Positions 60,407-64,000 of a stretch of 64,000 nucleotides of DNA are shown here, piece after piece. How positions within the stretch are numbered: position 1 is the stretch's first letter; every line of letters begins with the position of its first letter. Source of the stretch: Rhodoferax sp. (GTDB lineage Bacteria > Pseudomonadota > Gammaproteobacteria > Burkholderiales > Burkholderiaceae_C); the NCBI GenBank assembly GCA_019449595.1, contig JAGRPL010000009.1, forward strand, positions 1 through 64,000. The letters run 5' to 3'. The notes beneath the pieces were generated by a model. It did not search any database and had not been told where the DNA came from. It saw nothing but the letters and a program-made list of their open reading frames with translations. Position numbers and translations under genes: made by a program.

Positions 60407-61543
60407 TCAGCCGAGCAGGCGGCCGTCGGTGGAAATCATGCTCTGCGTGACATAGGCGGTGCCACGGCTGCGGGTATCGGGCGCAATGCGGAAGCCGCCC
60501 AGGTCGACGGTGCTGCGCTTCTGGAAGGCTTGCAGCGCGCTGAGCCGGGTCGGCGCGCCGTCAATGCCCTGCAGCACTTCGTAGGTGTAGCGCGCCGCAA
60601 TGTAGCCGGCCAGACTCTGGGGAGTTGGCGGCTCGTCGTACAGGCGGCCCAGCGTGTCGCGGAAGCTTTTGACGATGGGCAGGTTGGCGTTGACCATGGG
60701 AACCACCTGGGTGGCGATCACCGGCGTGAAGCGCGAAACGCCCATTTGCAGCATGGTCTGCAGGTTCACGTCGGACATGGCGATGATGTAGCGCTGTGCC
60801 GCCTGCTTTTCGATGCCCTGGGAAAACTGCACCAGCTCCGGAGTGCCGCCCAGGAACAGCAGGACGCGGGGGCTGTCGGGCGTGAGCGTCTTGCCCAGCT
60901 GCTGCAGGTTGGCGACCGGGCTGTATGACTTCAGCCGCAGCTTGAGCGTGTTGGCCATCTCGTCGACGCCCTGCCGGTAGCTGGCGTATTCGGCTGCGGA
61001 GCCGTAAATGGCGCCCACCTCCGTGATGCCCATGACGGACAGGGATTTGATCGCGTGCGCCACCTGTTCCTGGCGCGAGGCAAAAATGGGGAAGGTGTTG
61101 CTGGCGGCGTCCAGCGTGGCGTTTTGCAGCCAGGGGGCGACATGGGCCACGTCGGGCAGTTCCCGTTGCATCAGGTCCGTCAGCTGGGCCGCCGCGTGGT
61201 CGCCCACGCTACCGGACAGCGCAACGCACTGGGGCTGGTTTTTCAACGTTTGCACGGCGGCGCGCAGGCTGGCGGCGCTGCCGTCCACTTCCAGCACCAG
61301 GTGCTGCACGGTCTTGCCGCGCAACCCGCCACGGGCATTGATGTCCTGCCAGGCGGCGCGCGAGCCAATCAGGAAATCCTTGGAAACGTCGATCTGGCTG
61401 ACAGACACGTCCACAACCTGTGCGACCGTGCAGATGCGGGAGCCGGGCGCGGTTTTGGGGAGTTGGGCCCAGGCTGGAAGGGTGCTGGCCGCGAGGGCGC
61501 CGGCAACCGTGCGCATCAGCTGGCGTCGATCAGGGTTTTGCAT
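60407..61543 (-). CDS. Periplasmic substrate-binding protein, Liv family
   Basis: A 378-residue Peripla_BP_6 protein starting at ATG 61543 (MQNPDRRQLMRTVAG), with a twin-arginine-like signal (RRQLM) and cleavage near PAWAQLP. No permease or ATPase genes are adjacent, so it is an orphan binding protein. The ligand is unknown. It stands between ppx and a fasciclin gene on the same strand. Confidence 0.85.
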   Translation of the reverse strand: MQNPDRRQLMRTVAGALAASTLPAWAQLPKTAPGSRICTVAQVVDVSVSQIDVSKDFLIGSRAAWQDINARGGLRGKTVQHLVLEVDGSAASLRAAVQTLKNQPQCVALSGSVGDHAAAQLTDLMQRELPDVAHVAPWLQNATLDAASNTFPIFASRQEQVAHAIKSLSVMGITEVGAIYGSAAEYASYRQGVDEMANTLKLRLKSYSPVANLQQLGKTLTPDSPRVLLFLGGTPELVQFSQGIEKQAAQRYIIAMSDVNLQTMLQMGVSRFTPVIATQVVPMVNANLPIVKSFRDTLGRLYDEPPTPQSLAGYIAARYTYEVLQGIDGAPTRLSALQAFQKRSTVDLGGFRIAPDTRSRGTAYVTQSMISTDGRLLG

Positions 61544-61565
61544 GGTGGGTCTGTACGTGGGTTTT

Positions 61566-61629
61566 GCTATCAAATGAATAGCTGTCTGCGCAGTATTCAC
61601 GGTGTGCTTGGCCATATTTACGCCAAAAA
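61566..61629 (-). repeat. Dispersed repeat, copy C (intergenic)
   Basis: On the minus strand this 64-base copy runs from TTTTTGGCG to GCTATTCATTTGATAGC and contains ATACTGCGCAGA, identical to copy B over that block. Its first T-run doubles as the T-run of the fasciclin terminator. Confidence 0.6.
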
Positions 61630-61652
61630 TCCGGAGCCTGCTGGCTCCGGAT
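61625..61652 (-). terminator. Terminator of the fasciclin gene
   Basis: A perfect 10-bp stem (ATCCGGAGCC with GGCTCCGGAT, 4-base loop) is followed on the minus strand by TTTTT. It ends 20 bases after the fasciclin stop codon. Confidence 0.88.
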
Positions 61653-61671
61653 GGTGGGGGCGGCCTGTGGC

Positions 61672-62172
61672 TTACTTCTTGGCCGGTGGCAGCAGCACGG
61701 CGTCGATGATGTGCACCACGCCGTTGCTCGCCGTCAGGTCGGCCTGGGTGACCGCGGCGCTTTCGATGGTGACGAAATCGCCGGCCTTGGACAGGGCGAC
61801 ATGGGCGCCGTTGAGGGTCGTGGCGTTGCTGTTCTTCACGTCGGCTGCCAGGGTCTTGCCGGACACCACGTGGTACGACAGCACCGCCTTGAGTTTTTCC
61901 GGATGGGCGCTCAGATCGCTCAGGGTGGCGGCGGGAAGCGCCTTGAAGGCGTCATTCGACGGCGCGAACACGGTATAGGGGCCGGCTGCCTGGAGCGTTT
62001 GCGTCAACCCTGCCTGGGCGACCAGACTGCTGAGTGTGCTCAGCGACGGCGTGTTCGCCAGACGGTCTGCCACGGTGACCGGGGCCGGGCTGGTGGCGCA
62101 TCCGGTCAGGGCGGCGATCAGGGCGCTGAGCAAAACGGCGCGGCGTGCCAGGGGAGAAGAGGTTTTTTGCAT
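61672..62172 (-). CDS. Fasciclin domain lipoprotein
   Basis: A 166-residue protein with lipobox LTGCA (Cys at residue 25) and one FAS1 domain (about 35-163): the H1 motif GPYTVFAPSNDAFKAL and the H2 region NGVVHIIDAVLLP are clear. FAS1 proteins mediate adhesion or bind small ligands at the cell surface. A minus-strand PHO-box-like array lies upstream, between it and pstS. Confidence 0.92.
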   Translation of the reverse strand: MQKTSSPLARRAVLLSALIAALTGCATSPAPVTVADRLANTPSLSTLSSLVAQAGLTQTLQAAGPYTVFAPSNDAFKALPAATLSDLSAHPEKLKAVLSYHVVSGKTLAADVKNSNATTLNGAHVALSKAGDFVTIESAAVTQADLTASNGVVHIIDAVLLPPAKK

Positions 62173-62217
62173 GGTTTTCCGTCAGTGGGTTGAAAAGCGC
62201 AAGCGTAGGAATGCCGT

Positions 62218-62255
62218 GTGACGGCAATGTGACGAAAACTTGAAAAACCGGTGAC
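62218..62255 (-). promoter_or_regulatory. PHO-box-like array upstream of the fasciclin gene
   Basis: GTCAC units (plus-strand GTGAC) at 62218-62222, 62229-62233 and 62251-62255 fall on one 11-base grid; the position at 62240 holds the degenerate TTGAA. They point to the fasciclin gene on the minus strand, 46 bases away. Confidence 0.6.
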
Positions 62256-62304
62256 AAGTGACTTATTTGGCAGGTTGAAACAACCGGGGCTGAAAACTAA
62301 GCTC

Positions 62305-62346
62305 GTGTCACGGAGATGTCACAAATCTTTCTTAAAGTCCTGTCAT
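62305..62346 (+). promoter_or_regulatory. PHO box of pstS
   Basis: GTGTCAC (62305) and ATGTCAC (62316) are separated by GGAG; CTTTCTT continues the grid at 62327 and CTGTCAT lies at 62340. This matches PhoB repeats and stands 29 bases before the pstS start codon, as expected for a phosphate-starvation promoter. Confidence 0.78.
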
Positions 62347-62374
62347 TCCTTAACCAACCTATAGAGGGTTTCCG

Positions 62375-63418
62375 ATGAATATTTCCTTCAACCGTGCCGC
62401 AATGGTGCTTGCCGTTACGTCTTCCCTGGGCTTGGCTGGTGCTGCCAGCGCACAGGAAATCACGGGTGCCGGCGCAACCTTTCCTGCGCCCATCTATTCC
62501 AAGTGGGCTGCGGACTACCACAAGGCCACGGGCGTCAAGGTGAACTACCAGTCCATCGGCTCGGGCGGCGGCATCAAGCAGATCGACTCCAAGACGGTGG
62601 ATTTTGGTGCGTCCGACATGCCCCTGACCGACGAAGTCCTGAAGACCAAGGGCCAGATGCAGTTCCCCACCGTGATGGGTGGCGTGGTGCCGGTTCTCAA
62701 CGTCAAGGGTATTGAACCCGGCCAGCTGAAGCTGACCGGCCAGGTTCTGGGTGACATTTACCTGGGCAAGATTTCCCGCTGGAACGACCCCGCCCTCAAG
62801 GCGCTCAACCCCACCGTGGCATTGCCCGATGCGGCCATTGCCCAGGTTCGCCGCGCCGACGGTTCGGGCACCACGTTCCTCTTCACCAATTACCTGAGCA
62901 AGGTCAACGCCGAGTGGAAGTCCAAAGTGGGCGAGGGCACGGCAGTGAACTGGCCCGTGGGCGCTGGCGGCAAGGGCAATGAAGGCGTGGCTGCATTTGT
63001 GAGCCGCCTGCCCAACTCCCTGGGCTATGTGGAGTACTCGTACGTGAAGCAGAACAAGCTGACCTACGCCATCATGCAGAACGCCGCCGGCAACTTTGTC
63101 AAACCCGAAGATGACGCATTCAAGGCCGCAGCTGCAGGTGCCGACTGGGCCAAGTCGTTCTACCAGGTGCTGACGAACCAGCCCGGCAAGCAGGCCTGGC
63201 CCATCACTGGCGCGACGTTCATTCTGATGCACACCAAGCAGGACAAGCCCGCGAACGCCTCCGAAACGCTGAAGTTCTTCAGCTGGGCCTACAAGAATGG
63301 CGACAAGGTGGCTGCCGATCTGGACTATGTGCCCATGCCCAAGGCTGTGATTGCCGCGATCGAGAAGTCCTGGGGTGAGATCAAGGACACGTCCGGCAAG
63401 CCGGTTGCGTTCAAGTAA
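62375..63418 (+). CDS. pstS: Phosphate ABC transporter, substrate-binding protein PstS
   Basis: A 347-residue periplasmic phosphate-binding protein. A signal peptide ends near [25 protein letters not shown] and [20 protein letters not shown] bind phosphate, and [18 protein letters not shown] follows. It supplies the high-affinity PstCAB channel under phosphate limitation. AGAGGG precedes the ATG. Confidence 0.97.
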   Translation: MNISFNRAAMVLAVTSSLGLAGAASAQEITGAGATFPAPIYSKWAADYHKATGVKVNYQSIGSGGGIKQIDSKTVDFGASDMPLTDEVLKTKGQMQFPTVMGGVVPVLNVKGIEPGQLKLTGQVLGDIYLGKISRWNDPALKALNPTVALPDAAIAQVRRADGSGTTFLFTNYLSKVNAEWKSKVGEGTAVNWPVGAGGKGNEGVAAFVSRLPNSLGYVEYSYVKQNKLTYAIMQNAAGNFVKPEDDAFKAAAAGADWAKSFYQVLTNQPGKQAWPITGATFILMHTKQDKPANASETLKFFSWAYKNGDKVAADLDYVPMPKAVIAAIEKSWGEIKDTSGKPVAFK

Positions 63419-63459
63419 TTTTGGTTGTGTCTCGTATGGTTCTGGACGGGGAGTCTGTC

Positions 63460-64000
63460 ATGTCATCTACACTGGTGCATCGCGACACCCTGTCCAGCCA
63501 TTCCGTTATTTCTGCCGCACGCTCCATGACCCGACCTCCACCCGTCAAAAAAGCCCGATCCGGCCCCCTGGCCGACCGTATTTTCGGCTGGATGGCCAAA
63601 GGGGCGGCACTTCTGACCCTGGGATTGCTGGTGGCCATCCTGGGCTCACTGACGGTCAGTGCCTGGCCGGCGATCACCCAGTACGGTCTGGGGTTCCTGA
63701 CCAGTACCACCTGGGATCCCGTCAAGGAGGAGTTCGGCGGGCTGGTCATGATTTACGGCACGCTGGCGACGTCGTTCATTGCGCTGCTGATCGCCGTGCC
63801 GGTGAGTTTCGGCATTGCGCTGTTTCTGACCGAGCTGGCGCCCGCCTGGCTCAAGCGGCCCCTGGGAACCGCCATTGAGCTGCTCGCGGCCGTGCCCTCC
63901 ATCGTGTATGGCATGTGGGGTCTGCTGGTCTTTGGCCCGGTGCTGGCAACCTATGTGCAGCAGCCCCTGCAGGCCATGTTCAATGGCGTGCCGTATCTGG
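63460..64000 (+). CDS. pstC: Phosphate ABC transporter permease PstC, N-terminal part
   Basis: The first 180 codons; the gene runs off the right edge. ATG 63460 has GGGGAG 6 bases upstream. An unusually long hydrophilic N-terminus of about 45 residues precedes the first membrane segment ([18 protein letters not shown]), with further segments and the family pattern [13 protein letters not shown] and [20 protein letters not shown] second ATG 22 codons in ([12 protein letters not shown]) is a possible start. It follows pstS by 41 bases. Confidence 0.95.
   Translation, partial: MSSTLVHRDTLSSHSVISAARSMTRPPPVKKARSGPLADRIFGWMAKGAALLTLGLLVAILGSLTVSAWPAITQYGLGFLTSTTWDPVKEEFGGLVMIYGTLATSFIALLIAVPVSFGIALFLTELAPAWLKRPLGTAIELLAAVPSIVYGMWGLLVFGPVLATYVQQPLQAMFNGVPYL

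Overview
The window looks like chromosomal DNA of a betaproteobacterium of the family Comamonadaceae (Rhodoferax/Polaromonas/Acidovorax type). The basis is GC-rich coding sequence, the gene order rpsB-tsf-pyrH-frr-uppS-cdsA-dxr-rseP-bamA-skp-lpxD-fabZ-lpxA-lpxB-rnhB, a PhaR regulator, and protein N-termini typical of that family. No rRNA, prophage, insertion sequence, integrase or CRISPR array was seen.

Left part (1-15261): the start of an ETF-ubiquinone oxidoreductase gene; an SDR gene; a five-gene Liv-type branched-chain amino acid ABC transporter (livG, livF, binding protein, livH, livM); a second SDR gene behind a LiuR-like palindrome; tRNA-Val(GAC); phaR; rimO; tRNA-Leu(CAG); rnr; and on the minus strand nnr, an MBL-fold hydrolase and a D-amino acid dehydrogenase. 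Central part (15262-42049): a dense housekeeping block for translation, isoprenoid, phospholipid, outer-membrane and lipid A synthesis, then carAB, greA, rlmE, ftsH, folP and glmM. Many genes there overlap by 1-8 bases.

From 42050 the window becomes accessory. Two small membrane-protein genes are each followed by an attC-like site, which suggests integron-type gene cassettes without an integrase. Next is an arsenic operon (arsR, an unusual ATP-grasp-like gene, acr3, arsC) read from a promoter whose 30-bp dyad operator covers the arsR start codon.

The right part (46646-64000) is centred on phosphate. It holds a CYTH-CHAD protein, a three-gene operon (OlsB-like acyltransferase, PlcP/LpxH-like phosphoesterase, Agt-like glycosyltransferase), ppk, sixA, an EAL-CBS-GGDEF protein, an MCE-type lipid transporter without its ATPase, ppx, a fasciclin lipoprotein, pstS and the start of pstC. 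Repeats with the 11-base period of PHO boxes stand before the acyltransferase operon, ppk, fasciclin and pstS, and weakly before the EAL gene. The best reading is a PhoB regulon cluster joining phosphate uptake, polyphosphate turnover and replacement of phospholipids by phosphorus-free lipids.

A dispersed repeat of about 64 bases occurs three times (29893, 36268, 61566). Two copies lie in frame inside genes.
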